IMG/VR virus record: IMGVR_UViG_3300047564_003753
Coordinates: 1-33,225 of that record
Origin: a virus
Direction: 5' to 3' (one strand)
DNA: 33,225 nucleotides
Shown: piece after piece, positions 26,118-32,498 of the stretch
How the letters are laid out: each line of letters starts with the position of its first letter
Position numbering within the stretch: position 1 is the stretch's first letter
Made by a program: the position numbers and the translations under genes
Notes under the pieces: model-generated
Database searches by the model: none
What the model was told of the DNA's origin: nothing
What the model saw: the letters and a program-made list of their open reading frames with translations, nothing else

Positions 26118-26125
26118 TATTTATA
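26118..26125 (-). promoter_or_regulatory. T4-type late promoter (exact TATAAATA)
   Basis: The minus strand contains TATAAATA 24 nt before the start of the 175-aa gene. Confidence 0.75.
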
Positions 26126-26126
26126 T

Positions 26127-26369
26127 TTACTCATATTCAAATTGTTTATTCATATACCTTGGATATTCAATACTACACTTAATATCTTTAGTTTCTGCTG
26201 GGATTATATGAGTTTTTACTGCATTAAAAATAATAAAGATGTTAGTGATGAAAATAGAAAGAAACATAAGAGTGCGTATAATTGCTACTTTATCCGCCTC
26301 TTTATCGCATTCACTTGCCTTTTCTCCTAAAGAAAGTGCCCAGAGTTTCCAGAGATTACTCCTCTTCAT
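26127..26369 (-). CDS. Membrane protein, 80 aa
   Basis: After a charged N-terminal part (MKRSNLWKLWALSLGEKASE, then CDKEADKVAIIRT) there is a clear hydrophobic helix LMFLSIFITNIFIIFNAV (about 35-52). The C-terminus is polar, with a Cys. One membrane span is predicted. No family is recognised. Its ATG overlaps the preceding gene end by 14 bases. Confidence 0.75.
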   Translation of the reverse strand: MKRSNLWKLWALSLGEKASECDKEADKVAIIRTLMFLSIFITNIFIIFNAVKTHIIPAETKDIKCSIEYPRYMNKQFEYE

Positions 26370-26601
26370 AGATTGATTTGCGAGACTTAACGTAGTTTAA
26401 TTCACTCCATTGATTCTTATAACAAATTACAAGTAATCTATTATTTGCGTGAAATGGAGCATCTAAAAGATTTATATTATCTTTAGGTTTAACTTTAGTC
26501 TCAATAGTTAGATATTCGGAATCTTTATAATAAACCCATCCTTTGATATGGGGTTTCCAAATCACAAAATCATTAACTTTAGGTTCATACTTGAGGGTCA
26601 T
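26356..26601 (-). CDS. Hypothetical protein, 81 aa
   Basis: MTLKYEPKVNDFVIWKPHIK and GWVYYKDSEYLTIETKVKPK show a strand-rich fold with many aromatic residues; KNQWSELNYVKSRKSIYEEE ends it. It resembles small phage proteins of the 'DFVIWK' type. The ATG overlaps the stop of the coiled-coil gene upstream. Confidence 0.8.
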   Translation of the reverse strand: MTLKYEPKVNDFVIWKPHIKGWVYYKDSEYLTIETKVKPKDNINLLDAPFHANNRLLVICYKNQWSELNYVKSRKSIYEEE

Positions 26602-26765
26602 ACTTCATATTCCTTTTCAACACACAAAAGAGAAATTAGTGTTTTGAGTTTGGCAATTTCTTCTTCTTGGTCTTTGATTTTATCTTGAAGGCGACTGATT
26701 TGTGCTTGATATTGATTTTTCAAATCAAACAGCATTTTGTTTGTATGTGCAACGTGATGAGTCAT
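26598..26765 (-). CDS. Small coiled-coil protein, 55 aa
   Basis: The segment LFDLKNQYQAQISRLQDKIK and DQEEEIAKLKTLISLL carries regular heptads and would form a coiled coil. The first residues MTHHVAHTNK are His-rich. Ends with CVEKEYEV. Overlaps the gene after it by 4 bases. Confidence 0.75.
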   Translation of the reverse strand: MTHHVAHTNKMLFDLKNQYQAQISRLQDKIKDQEEEIAKLKTLISLLCVEKEYEV

Positions 26766-26767
26766 AA

Positions 26768-27007
26768 TCAGGTCGTAAAACTTTCAATAACAGTGGATTC
26801 TACATCTTCGGCAAGAGCATAAGTTCTTGAATTAACTACTTTTTCCCGAAGATTTACATAAAACTCTTCATTGAATCCGTCATCATAATCTTTAATCAAA
26901 TCAAAACATTCATCATCATCTTCTGCAATCACGTTCCAAACTCCACCATATTCTGAACGTGGAAAAGTTACGAAGTGATCTACGATATAAAGAAATTTTT
27001 GTGCCAT
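26768..27007 (-). CDS. Hypothetical protein, 79 aa
   Basis: MAQKFLYIVDHFVTFPRSEY and GGVWNVIAEDDDECFDLIKD look like a beta-alpha domain; the rest is acidic. It contains one of the two GATC sites right of 12.76 kb (26977). Similar small proteins ('yIVDhfv.fP.seYGG.w') are common in cyanophages, from memory. Confidence 0.8.
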   Translation of the reverse strand: MAQKFLYIVDHFVTFPRSEYGGVWNVIAEDDDECFDLIKDYDDGFNEEFYVNLREKVVNSRTYALAEDVESTVIESFTT

Positions 27008-27056
27008 TAACCTCGTTTGCTTAACAAAAATAGTATAAAGTGTATCTGATAAAAAG

Positions 27057-27215
27057 TCAATTGATTTTATCGGATGGTGGTTTCTGAAGATTCTCTATCG
27101 TTTGATTGTGATAGTGTGAATCATAAAGTTTCTCATCACGTTGGATGAGAAAGACATTCCATCCAATCATAGCAAGAAAACCTAATGCAAATACTGTGAG
27201 ATACTTACGTTTCAT
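27057..27215 (-). CDS. Small membrane-anchored protein, 52 aa
   Basis: MKRKYLTVFALGFLAMIGWN has a basic start and a hydrophobic core of about 15 residues, then VFLIQRDEKLYDSHYHNQTI. It is a signal anchor or uncleaved signal peptide. The stop codon of the upstream gene overlaps the start by 11 bases. Confidence 0.75.
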   Translation of the reverse strand: MKRKYLTVFALGFLAMIGWNVFLIQRDEKLYDSHYHNQTIENLQKPPSDKIN

Positions 27216-27390
27216 TTAAGTCCAAAGGTAGTTTTGCTTGACTCTTACCCTTTTTATGGTCAGCAATAAATTTTCTTGCAGAATCTTCAGTTCTACAAAC
27301 TTTAAGTTGCTGACCTTTATGAAGAATCATCAACTGTTTTCCAAAGGGGATTGCTGCATAATCCCCTTTACCAATTATAAATCCCTCCAT
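27205..27390 (-). CDS. Hypothetical basic protein, 61 aa
   Basis: MEGFIIGKGDYAAIPFGKQL continues MILHKGQQLKVCRTEDSARK. The pattern of strands followed by a basic helix (FIADHKKGKSQAKLPLDL) is typical of a small beta-alpha domain. A TTG three bases upstream is an alternative start. Function unknown. Confidence 0.75.
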   Translation of the reverse strand: MEGFIIGKGDYAAIPFGKQLMILHKGQQLKVCRTEDSARKFIADHKKGKSQAKLPLDLNET

Positions 27391-27623
27391 CAAATTGCAA
27401 TCAAAGTACCATCTTTGCGGGATGATGCAATGAACTTTCCAAGACTTTCTTTTGCACTCACCACTTCATTTACTTTAGTCTCAAATTCACTCACATCATC
27501 ACACTCAAAAACATAAAAGTTGTCGGGTTTGTAAGTGAAAGCAATTCCAACCTCATTATTCTCATCATCCAGAGAAATTTTAGAAACTGCGCTGGAATCA
27601 GCAAACTCAAGAAGTTTAGTCAT
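27390..27623 (-). CDS. Hypothetical protein, 77 aa
   Basis: MTKLLEFADSSAVSKISLDD and NEVGIAFTYKPDNFYVFECD match the KTPR/'KTSC'-like beta pattern of small proteins, with acidic and strand segments. The C-terminus SLGKFIASSRKDGTLIAI is strand-like. The longer frame upstream includes the promoter and is rejected. First gene of the 27648 operon. Confidence 0.75.
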   Translation of the reverse strand: MTKLLEFADSSAVSKISLDDENNEVGIAFTYKPDNFYVFECDDVSEFETKVNEVVSAKESLGKFIASSRKDGTLIAI

Positions 27624-27647
27624 CACAACTCTTTTGATTACTACGTC

Positions 27648-27653
27648 ATCATA
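27648..27653 (-). promoter_or_regulatory. Extended -10 promoter with palindromic start site
   Basis: TTGTGC-TATGAT-GACGTAGTAATC on the minus strand: an extended -10 directly after a terminator, with the ATTAC-type palindrome slightly changed (GATTAC/GTCATC). Confidence 0.75.
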
Positions 27654-27657
27654 GCAC

Positions 27658-27680
27658 AAAAAAAGACCCCTTGTGGGGTC
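27658..27680 (-). terminator. Rho-independent terminator
   Basis: GACCCC-ACAA-GGGGTC followed by seven T ends the operon of CTS-like proteins; the next promoter starts within its T tract. Confidence 0.95.
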
Positions 27681-27684
27681 GGGT

Positions 27685-27704
27685 GGTCAGTTCCAGAAGT
27701 GTCC
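27685..27704. repeat. Diverged hairpin of the promoter-module family
   Basis: The minus strand reads GGACACTT-CTGG-AACTGACC, pairing at six of eight positions, right after the 52-aa gene. Confidence 0.65.
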
Positions 27705-27863
27705 TCAAGCATTAAGAATAAAATTATACCAAGTTTCACTCATACCTTCAATAATCTTATCTGCAGATTCTTTATCCTCTGCATAACCTTCTGAGATTAA
27801 ATGCTCTACAACACTCTCGTAGGTCTTATAAGTTTCCTGCAATTCTCTTGGTGTCGGTTTCAT
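27705..27863 (-). CDS. Small protein with the conserved C-terminal motif, 52 aa
   Basis: MKPTPRELQETYKTYESVVE, then HLISEGYAEDKESADKIIEG and MSETWYNFILNA. It is essentially the C-terminal module found on the 175-aa protein at 25567, standing alone. The ribosome site GGAGGAGG is strong, and the ATG overlaps the stop of the basic protein upstream. It may dimerise with, or compete with, proteins carrying the same tail. Confidence 0.8.
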   Translation of the reverse strand: MKPTPRELQETYKTYESVVEHLISEGYAEDKESADKIIEGMSETWYNFILNA

Positions 27864-28318
27864 CTTTGTCCTCCTCCAGTTGAACGTGCTCGTTGTGCTC
27901 TCTTCAATGCAACCTTTTGTGCTGGTGATGGACCAGCACTAAATGGTCTAGTTCTTTCGCCTTCTGGGGTTTTTTCCATTTTTTGCTTTTCTAGTTTTCC
28001 AACACCTCTCAATCTACCAGGTGCTGCTGCTCCAGAACCCCCACCACCTTGTGCGTGTCTAGCAGCACCAGGCATACGAGTAGCATATGGTTGTGTTTCT
28101 TTATCAATCATCCCTTGCTTCATTCTACCAGTTGCTGCTCTGGGTGTTAATGATTTTCTTGTTGATTTCTTAACTTCTAGTCCGCCTTCAGGTTTTTTCA
28201 CAACTCTACCTGAAGTTGTGGTTACGTGGAGAGGAGTTTTCGTTTCTCCTTTAACTTTATCTTCCTTACGCATCTCAACGAGATATGCTTCTTCCAGAAA
28301 CTTTTTGAAAGTTTTCAT
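27860..28318 (-). CDS. Basic protein with capsid-targeting-like leader, 152 aa
   Basis: MKTFKKFLEEAYLVEMRKED closely parallels the T4 internal-protein leader MKTYQEFIAEA; L-E-E before Ala fits the gp21 protease rule (I/L-x-E). The body is Lys/Arg/Gly-rich (RMPGAARHAQGGGGSGAAAP, ALKRAQRARSTGGGQR) and has no globular pattern. Such proteins are familiar in cyanophages, with unknown role. An ATAAATA box lies 21-25 nt before the ATG. A capsid-internal, DNA-bound protein is the best guess. Confidence 0.8.
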   Translation of the reverse strand: MKTFKKFLEEAYLVEMRKEDKVKGETKTPLHVTTTSGRVVKKPEGGLEVKKSTRKSLTPRAATGRMKQGMIDKETQPYATRMPGAARHAQGGGGSGAAAPGRLRGVGKLEKQKMEKTPEGERTRPFSAGPSPAQKVALKRAQRARSTGGGQR

Positions 28319-28338
28319 TTACTTACAGGATTTTCTTT

Positions 28339-28349
28339 TATTTATTTAT
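28339..28349 (-). promoter_or_regulatory. Candidate late promoter (two overlapping ATAAATA)
   Basis: The minus strand has AATAAATAAATAAAA. Either ATAAATA core lies 21-25 nt before the basic-protein ATG. Confidence 0.55.
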
Positions 28350-28363
28350 TCCCTTTTCTTTTC

Positions 28364-29194
28364 TCAATCTTCACCTCTTCTAGTTTTTCTTCTTGCTTTA
28401 TTCACAAGAGTAGTAAAAGCCCTCATAGGAGTAATGACATTGCCAATATCTTCTAGTTTTTTGCGATTACCTCTTTCAAATGCGTGAAACTTGCCGTGAT
28501 GAAATCCTGGTTGTTGTGGTTTAAACTTTGAGACTGGACCTTTGTTTGCAACAACTAGGTTTTTGGGGTCATTGCCGTGATACTTCTTCTCTTGTGATTG
28601 CTTTTTCTTATGTCTCAACACATCACCAGGAGACATATCCTTCATTTCTTTTCCAGAAGTTTCTAGTTCAGTTGCGTGATGAAGTTCTGCTCCACGTTCT
28701 CTTGCTAATCTACGTTTACGTTCAACTTTTGCTTTTTCTCTTGGTGTTAGTTGCCCTGTTGCTTGTTTAATTCTTTTTTCTCTTCTTTCCTTCTCATTTT
28801 CTCTCGCTTGAACTGAAGCAAGTCCATACTTGGGTGCTTCTTTAGTTCCTCTATTTTTAATGAAGGTTCCATCTGGGAGTTTTCCTCCGTGATGCTTCAT
28901 TAACTCATCTTTAGATGAGAAATGTCTTCCTTCACGAATTATTGTTGATTCTTCTACAAATTCTTTAAAAGTCTTTCTCTTACGATTACGTGCTGGTTCT
29001 GATACTCTTGCACTATCTAAATTTCTATTTGCTTCCTTTCTCTTTCTCATCAGTTCTCCCATTAGAGGAAGACTTGGTGCTGCTTCTTTACCAGACTTAA
29101 TTAATGATTGTGGTGATTGTGCTGCATTTGCTGCGAATGATAGTGCTAAAACAGCATTTGCAGCAGCATCTCTTTTTCTTCCTTCAGAAAGCAT
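28364..29194 (-). CDS. Large basic protein with internal leader motif and HNH-like end, 276 aa
   Basis: The first 70 residues (MLSEGRKRDAAANAVLALSF...) form one module. KTFKEFVEESTII at about 74-86 is a second leader-like motif inside the chain, so the gene may be a fusion. The remaining part is very basic. ELHHATELE (about 170-178), NDPKNLVVANKG (about 208-219) and FHHGKFHAF (about 231-239) fit the spacing of an HNH nuclease core, but the match is weak and unproven. Late box 25 nt upstream. Possibly an injected or packaged nuclease-like protein. Confidence 0.75.
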   Translation of the reverse strand: MLSEGRKRDAAANAVLALSFAANAAQSPQSLIKSGKEAAPSLPLMGELMRKRKEANRNLDSARVSEPARNRKRKTFKEFVEESTIIREGRHFSSKDELMKHHGGKLPDGTFIKNRGTKEAPKYGLASVQARENEKERREKRIKQATGQLTPREKAKVERKRRLARERGAELHHATELETSGKEMKDMSPGDVLRHKKKQSQEKKYHGNDPKNLVVANKGPVSKFKPQQPGFHHGKFHAFERGNRKKLEDIGNVITPMRAFTTLVNKARRKTRRGED

Positions 29195-29218
29195 TTTTTA
29201 ATACAAAAACCCTCTGAT

Positions 29219-29225
29219 TATTTAT
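29219..29225 (-). promoter_or_regulatory. Candidate late promoter
   Basis: TAATAAATAATC on the minus strand includes ATAAATA, 25 nt before the ATG of the 276-aa gene, and overlaps the stop of the secreted-protein gene. Confidence 0.55.
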
Positions 29226-29227
29226 TA

Positions 29228-29620
29228 TCAATAACAAGTAGCATTTGCTGCTCCAGTTCCAAGAACAGCACCTAGAGGAATAGACCAACTCCAAGAACTC
29301 TTCTTAGATACTGCAGCAGCAATTCCTCCACCTAAAAGACCACCTAAAGTTGTTCTTGCAGGAGAACAATAACCTCTTCGATAGTTTGAAACTGGTTGAG
29401 AAACTCCTACATTAGGACGATAATATGTTCCCGTTCCACACTGAACATTATATCGTTGAGTATTTACGTTTCCTTGAATATAATTCCCATATTGGTCATA
29501 ATAACCAGGAACATAGTTCTCCTGATAATTTGTACAAACCGAATAAATGTTGGTTTGTTGAGAAAATACTGGAAGAGGAATTGAAATTAGACTGATGAGT
29601 AAAATTGATTTAATGTTCAT
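29228..29620 (-). CDS. Secreted protein with glycine-zipper-like end, 130 aa
   Basis: MNIKSILLISLISIPLPVFS is a signal peptide with cleavage after VFS. The mature part is Tyr/Asn-rich (NYVPGYYDQYGNYIQGNVNT) and the end TTLGGLLGGGIAAAVSKKSS with LGAVLGTGAANA resembles a glycine zipper. Four Cys could form two disulfides. Like other exported phage proteins it may alter the host envelope; the exact role is unknown. Confidence 0.8.
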   Translation of the reverse strand: MNIKSILLISLISIPLPVFSQQTNIYSVCTNYQENYVPGYYDQYGNYIQGNVNTQRYNVQCGTGTYYRPNVGVSQPVSNYRRGYCSPARTTLGGLLGGGIAAAVSKKSSWSWSIPLGAVLGTGAANATCY

Positions 29621-29626
29621 GACGAT

Positions 29627-29797
29627 TTAAGTATGGCTTCCAACATAAGACAATGACCTAACGAACAATTCGGTAAATCTTTCTTGTTTCTCTGGATGAA
29701 CTGATGCAAGATTGTCGTTTATTGCTTTACGAAGAGCATTAAGTTCTTCATATTCATCATCAGTAAGTTTTTGATATTTTCTTGCAGAATAGGTCAT
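29627..29797 (-). CDS. Conserved small protein, 56 aa
   Basis: The ATG at 29795-29797 is preceded by GGGAGCAAGG, a fair ribosome site. MTYSARKYQKLTDDEYEELN then ALRKAINDNLASVHPEKQER is a pattern I recall from cyanobacteria and their phages. It is helical. Function unknown. The upst -10 may be TAGGAT near 29822, preceded by TGT. Confidence 0.8.
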   Translation of the reverse strand: MTYSARKYQKLTDDEYEELNALRKAINDNLASVHPEKQERFTELFVRSLSYVGSHT

Positions 29798-29889
29798 AAC
29801 CTTGCTCCCGTGTTTATGTTCAAATCCTAACACTATTTAAGAAAGATGGTAGGTTTCTTAATATTCTCTTTGGGATTGAGCAACACTTC

Positions 29890-30108
29890 TTAACTAAAGA
29901 AAGAACCAAAAGAACCACTACTTCCGGGTTTGCGATTCTCTATCATATCCATAAGTTCTTCAATTTTCTTACATTGTTCCATATCAAGAAGAAGTTGTGA
30001 TAGTTGCTTTACCACCAAAGGTTTTTCTGATGTAGATGCAACCCGAATAGCAGCACGAAGATGACTCTCCGCTTCCAGAATATGGTCTAATGTTTGCTTA
30101 CTTAACAT
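29890..30108 (-). CDS. Hypothetical helical protein, 72 aa
   Basis: MLSKQTLDHILEAESHLRAA and IRVASTSEKPLVVKQLSQLL form a helix bundle; the tail RKPGSSGSFGSFFS is Ser/Gly-rich. Its ATG overlaps the end of the 183-aa gene by 11 bases. It is helical with no membrane segment. Confidence 0.8.
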   Translation of the reverse strand: MLSKQTLDHILEAESHLRAAIRVASTSEKPLVVKQLSQLLLDMEQCKKIEELMDMIENRKPGSSGSFGSFFS

Positions 30109-30649
30109 TTTTTACTTTCCTCAATTCAAAACTACCATCACCACGGTCAATCCAGGTGACAAAATCATTTTCACCAATACCCGATGCTTCCATCAAGTCA
30201 TCAGGAAACTGAATATAATACTCTCCACTTACCCCATCTACCTCAACAGGCAGTTGCCACTTTACAACTTTATCTTTCTTTTCCGCAGCATCGCACATTG
30301 CGTTCAACACTTCTTCAGGGTATTGGGAATGTTCTTCGGGATAATAATTTTCTTCCCAGAAATCGTTCCACGCTTTTTGATACTTGGGAGACTTATCATC
30401 TTTATCGCATACAAGATTTTCTTTTTTCTCAACATACTCATCGTATGCTGGAATATGCCCCTTTCCATTACCATTCAGAAGAGCAAGAAGTTCATAGCAT
30501 CGTTCTGTGTGATTTTTGTAGCAGTGGTAATTATCTGCTACTGCGTCCCTAATCACATCATAAATTTCTTGTGGTGATGCTTCACTGCTATTGATTGCGT
30601 CCTCAATCCACTTCTCAAGATTTGAGAGAGAATACTTTTTGTAGTCCAT
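30098..30649 (-). CDS. Conserved cyanophage-type protein, 183 aa
   Basis: The ATG at 30647-30649 gives MDYKKYSLSNLEKWIEDAIN. The N-terminal block ASPQEIYDVIRDAVADNYHC and RCYELLALLNGNG are familiar from T4-like cyanophages. The C-terminus (YYIQFPDDLMEASGIGENDF, VTWIDRGDGSFELRK) is a small AbrB/SpoVT-like beta domain, which would bind DNA or mediate dimers. Role unknown. Confidence 0.85.
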   Translation of the reverse strand: MDYKKYSLSNLEKWIEDAINSSEASPQEIYDVIRDAVADNYHCYKNHTERCYELLALLNGNGKGHIPAYDEYVEKKENLVCDKDDKSPKYQKAWNDFWEENYYPEEHSQYPEEVLNAMCDAAEKKDKVVKWQLPVEVDGVSGEYYIQFPDDLMEASGIGENDFVTWIDRGDGSFELRKVKNVK

Positions 30650-30651
30650 AA

Positions 30652-30903
30652 TCAAAACCAAGAGCCTTTAAGTGATTTGTGAGATTGTTTCATTGCCTTA
30701 TAAAGTTTTTTAATTTCTAAATAGGCATCTTCAGCAGTCATCTTACCACCGATTGCCATATTTGTCAAGTAAGAGACGTGATGAGAAAAGTTATTAATAT
30801 TATTGACTAATGCAATGTCCAAAAAACTTACATCAGCATCTGGATTGATTGATGGAGTTGGACACAAAAACTCTTCTTTAGATTGTCTTTTTGGAGTTGT
30901 CAT
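30652..30903 (-). CDS. Hypothetical protein, 83 aa
   Basis: MTTPKRQSKEEFLCPTPSIN, then PDADVSFLDIALVNNINNFS and MAIGGKMTAEDAYLEIKKLY. A mixed alpha/beta pattern with a helical basic end (AMKQSHKSLKGSWF). It is 2 bases upstream of the 183-aa gene and overlaps the preceding stop (ATGA), so it is coupled to both. Confidence 0.8.
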   Translation of the reverse strand: MTTPKRQSKEEFLCPTPSINPDADVSFLDIALVNNINNFSHHVSYLTNMAIGGKMTAEDAYLEIKKLYKAMKQSHKSLKGSWF

Positions 30904-31118
30904 TTTGTAAATTTTTCAATAGTAATAATGTCTATTCGGGCATCAACTGCATGAATTTGATTTGATAATTCATAAAGACAGTTTGATGTTTCAATATTTT
31001 CTTCTTCAAGTTTAGAAATGCGTTTTTCCATTTCTACAATTTTAGCATATAAATCAGTATCTTCACTGTTGTGTTTTTGTGAAGGTGCAATAAACCACTT
31101 GATAAACTTGCGAATCAT
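30900..31118 (-). CDS. Small coiled-coil protein, 72 aa
   Basis: MIRKFIKWFIAPSQKHNSED starts with an amphipathic hydrophobic helix (possibly membrane-bound), then YAKIVEMEKRISKLEEENIE and YELSNQIHAVDARIDIITIE give leucine/isoleucine heptads. Likely a membrane-tethered coiled coil. Confidence 0.75.
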   Translation of the reverse strand: MIRKFIKWFIAPSQKHNSEDTDLYAKIVEMEKRISKLEEENIETSNCLYELSNQIHAVDARIDIITIEKFTK

Positions 31119-31267
31119 TATATCAATCCAACAGATTTTAAGTACCTACGATATGCTAAAAATCTTCCTAGAGAAGGTTCTCCGGGAAGATTAAGTTGAT
31201 GATGAATCTCACAATAACAAATCCAATCGTGCCAGGGAGTAGATTCATCAAGAACGTGATAGTTCAT
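31118..31267 (-). CDS. Hypothetical protein, 49 aa
   Basis: MNYHVLDESTPWHDWICYCE continues IHHQLNLPGEPSLGRFLAYR and RYLKSVGLI. Two Cys with adjacent His (CYCEIHH) could bind a metal. The gene overlaps its neighbours at both ends by one to four bases. Confidence 0.75.
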   Translation of the reverse strand: MNYHVLDESTPWHDWICYCEIHHQLNLPGEPSLGRFLAYRRYLKSVGLI

Positions 31268-31398
31268 ACTTCTGTAGATTTAAGTTCAACTTTAGATTCA
31301 TTTTGTGCGTGCAGTGCTTTCACCGCTTCAACAACTTCAGGAGTCTCATCCCAAGACCAACTATTGCCGTTTTTATCAATAAAAGTTCTAATAGTCAT
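31264..31398 (-). CDS. Hypothetical protein, 44 aa
   Basis: MTIRTFIDKNGNSWSWDETP has strands, and EVVEAVKALHAQNESKVELK is a helix. It is of the 'tFiDknGn.W.Wdetp' type seen in short cyanophage proteins, from memory. Stop overlaps the next ATG. Confidence 0.75.
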   Translation of the reverse strand: MTIRTFIDKNGNSWSWDETPEVVEAVKALHAQNESKVELKSTEV

Positions 31399-31625
31399 AG
31401 TTTGTAATTGTCCTTTGTAGAGTAAGATTTTATATTAGCATCATTCCAACCTTCTTGCAACATTTTCAAATACCAACGAGTGCTACGAACAGACTCGTCT
31501 TCAGTCAGTGAGGTGATAATACCTTTACCGTCAGGATAATGAGATTGCCAAGTACCCCAACGTTTTTGTTCAACATAAAAGGCATTATCATCATACCATT
31601 TCTTTTCAATAAAGTCAAGATTCAT
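31395..31625 (-). CDS. Hypothetical protein, 76 aa
   Basis: MNLDFIEKKWYDDNAFYVEQ, then KRWGTWQSHYPDGKGIITSL. The C-terminus WNDANIKSYSTKDNYKL is polar. The Trp-rich strand region suggests a compact beta fold. Overlaps the preceding and following genes by 4 bases. Confidence 0.8.
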   Translation of the reverse strand: MNLDFIEKKWYDDNAFYVEQKRWGTWQSHYPDGKGIITSLTEDESVRSTRWYLKMLQEGWNDANIKSYSTKDNYKL

Positions 31626-31951
31626 TTCTTTTGTTTTGAATTGCGAGTAAGGTGTGAAGTGGAATCCAACTTTCTGGTTCGTTTTGAAACTGTACCAGAA
31701 CTTCCGTCACTTTTTGGTTTAGGTTTTTGCTCCACGTCTCTCTTGTGTTTTTTACTAGGCTTAACGGGTTCTCCATCGCGGTAATCAATTTTAATGTCTT
31801 TCTTATCTAGTTTATATCTTTCTAGGTATTTGTCAAGGTGTTCTTGACACTCAAACCAACAGACCGTAATGTTTTTCTTTTCACCAAACTCAAGTCTAAA
31901 TCCAAACTTTTCATATGGAAAGATTTCAGCGTTGTCCTGTGATGTTTTCAT
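31622..31951 (-). CDS. Protein with ordered head and basic disordered tail, 109 aa
   Basis: MKTSQDNAEIFPYEKFGFRL, EFGEKKNITVCWFECQEHLD and KYLERYKLDKKDIKIDYRDG make up a folded alpha/beta head of about 65 residues. The tail (KPSKKHKRDVEQKPKPKSDG and onwards) is Lys/Arg/Pro-rich and probably disordered, suited to nucleic-acid or membrane contacts. An ATG two codons upstream would be TTG; the ATG is chosen. Confidence 0.8.
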   Translation of the reverse strand: MKTSQDNAEIFPYEKFGFRLEFGEKKNITVCWFECQEHLDKYLERYKLDKKDIKIDYRDGEPVKPSKKHKRDVEQKPKPKSDGSSGTVSKRTRKLDSTSHLTRNSKQKK

Positions 31952-32312
31952 AATCAATAAGTTTTCCTAGTTTGAAGTGCAATTTTAGTCGCGGATAATA
32001 TTCCCACTGCCCATTCCAAGTCGCAGGATAAACCTCAACATAATCAGTTACATAATATGGTTCCACTTTACCGTGTTTTCCTGTTGGAATCCATTCAAAG
32101 TTTAGGAATAACCTTTTAGGGTCATAACGTTCATCATCTTCCTCAATGGTTTCAAAGGTATGAGTTTCTTTATGAGTTATTTCATACAAGCATCCATCAG
32201 GAGAAATCCAATAACGACACATTGCACAAGCAAGACCTTTGGTTTGCATATCTACATTTGTAAAATGCTCTCCCAAGTCATAGGAAGAACGAATTTCATC
32301 ATAAAGTCCCAT
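31926..32312 (-). CDS. Conserved cyanophage-type protein, 128 aa
   Basis: MGLYDEIRSSYDLGEHFTNV, then CRYWISPDGCLYEITH and DYVEVYPATWNGQWEYYPRL. I recall this 'MGLYDEI.SSYdLGe.ftnv' head from T4-like cyanophages, without known function. It holds Cys residues at about 30 and 33 (ACAMC) that could bind a metal. The stop overlaps the gene after it by 26 bases, so translation of the two is likely coupled. Confidence 0.85.
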   Translation of the reverse strand: MGLYDEIRSSYDLGEHFTNVDMQTKGLACAMCRYWISPDGCLYEITHKETHTFETIEEDDERYDPKRLFLNFEWIPTGKHGKVEPYYVTDYVEVYPATWNGQWEYYPRLKLHFKLGKLIDYENITGQR

Positions 32313-32324
32313 TTTACATTTTCC

Positions 32325-32498
32325 TCATAAGTAATGTGGTTTTTCTGTATCAAACTGGTAGAACTTAACGTCTTTCATATCTAGACACATACGTACAGTT
32401 TCGTGCTCTCTGTATTCTCTATCTGTTCCTTTATATATGGTTCTTCTTTGATAAGCACACTTCCAGATGTCATAGAAGATTTTAGATTTTTCATTCAT
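32325..32498 (-). CDS. Hypothetical basic protein, 57 aa
   Basis: MNEKSKIFYDIWKCAYQRRT and IYKGTDREYREHETVRMCLD, then FYQFDTEKPHYL. Arg/Lys/Tyr-rich. The start lies inside the end of the 75-aa gene upstream (8-base overlap). Function unknown. Confidence 0.75.
   Translation of the reverse strand: MNEKSKIFYDIWKCAYQRRTIYKGTDREYREHETVRMCLDMKDVKFYQFDTEKPHYL

Noticed and set aside
27801-28487. Plus-strand 228-aa reading frame rich in Ser, Leu and Pro
   Set aside because: It is antisense to the Gly/Ala/Lys-rich basic proteins, whose codon pattern leaves few stops on the other strand.
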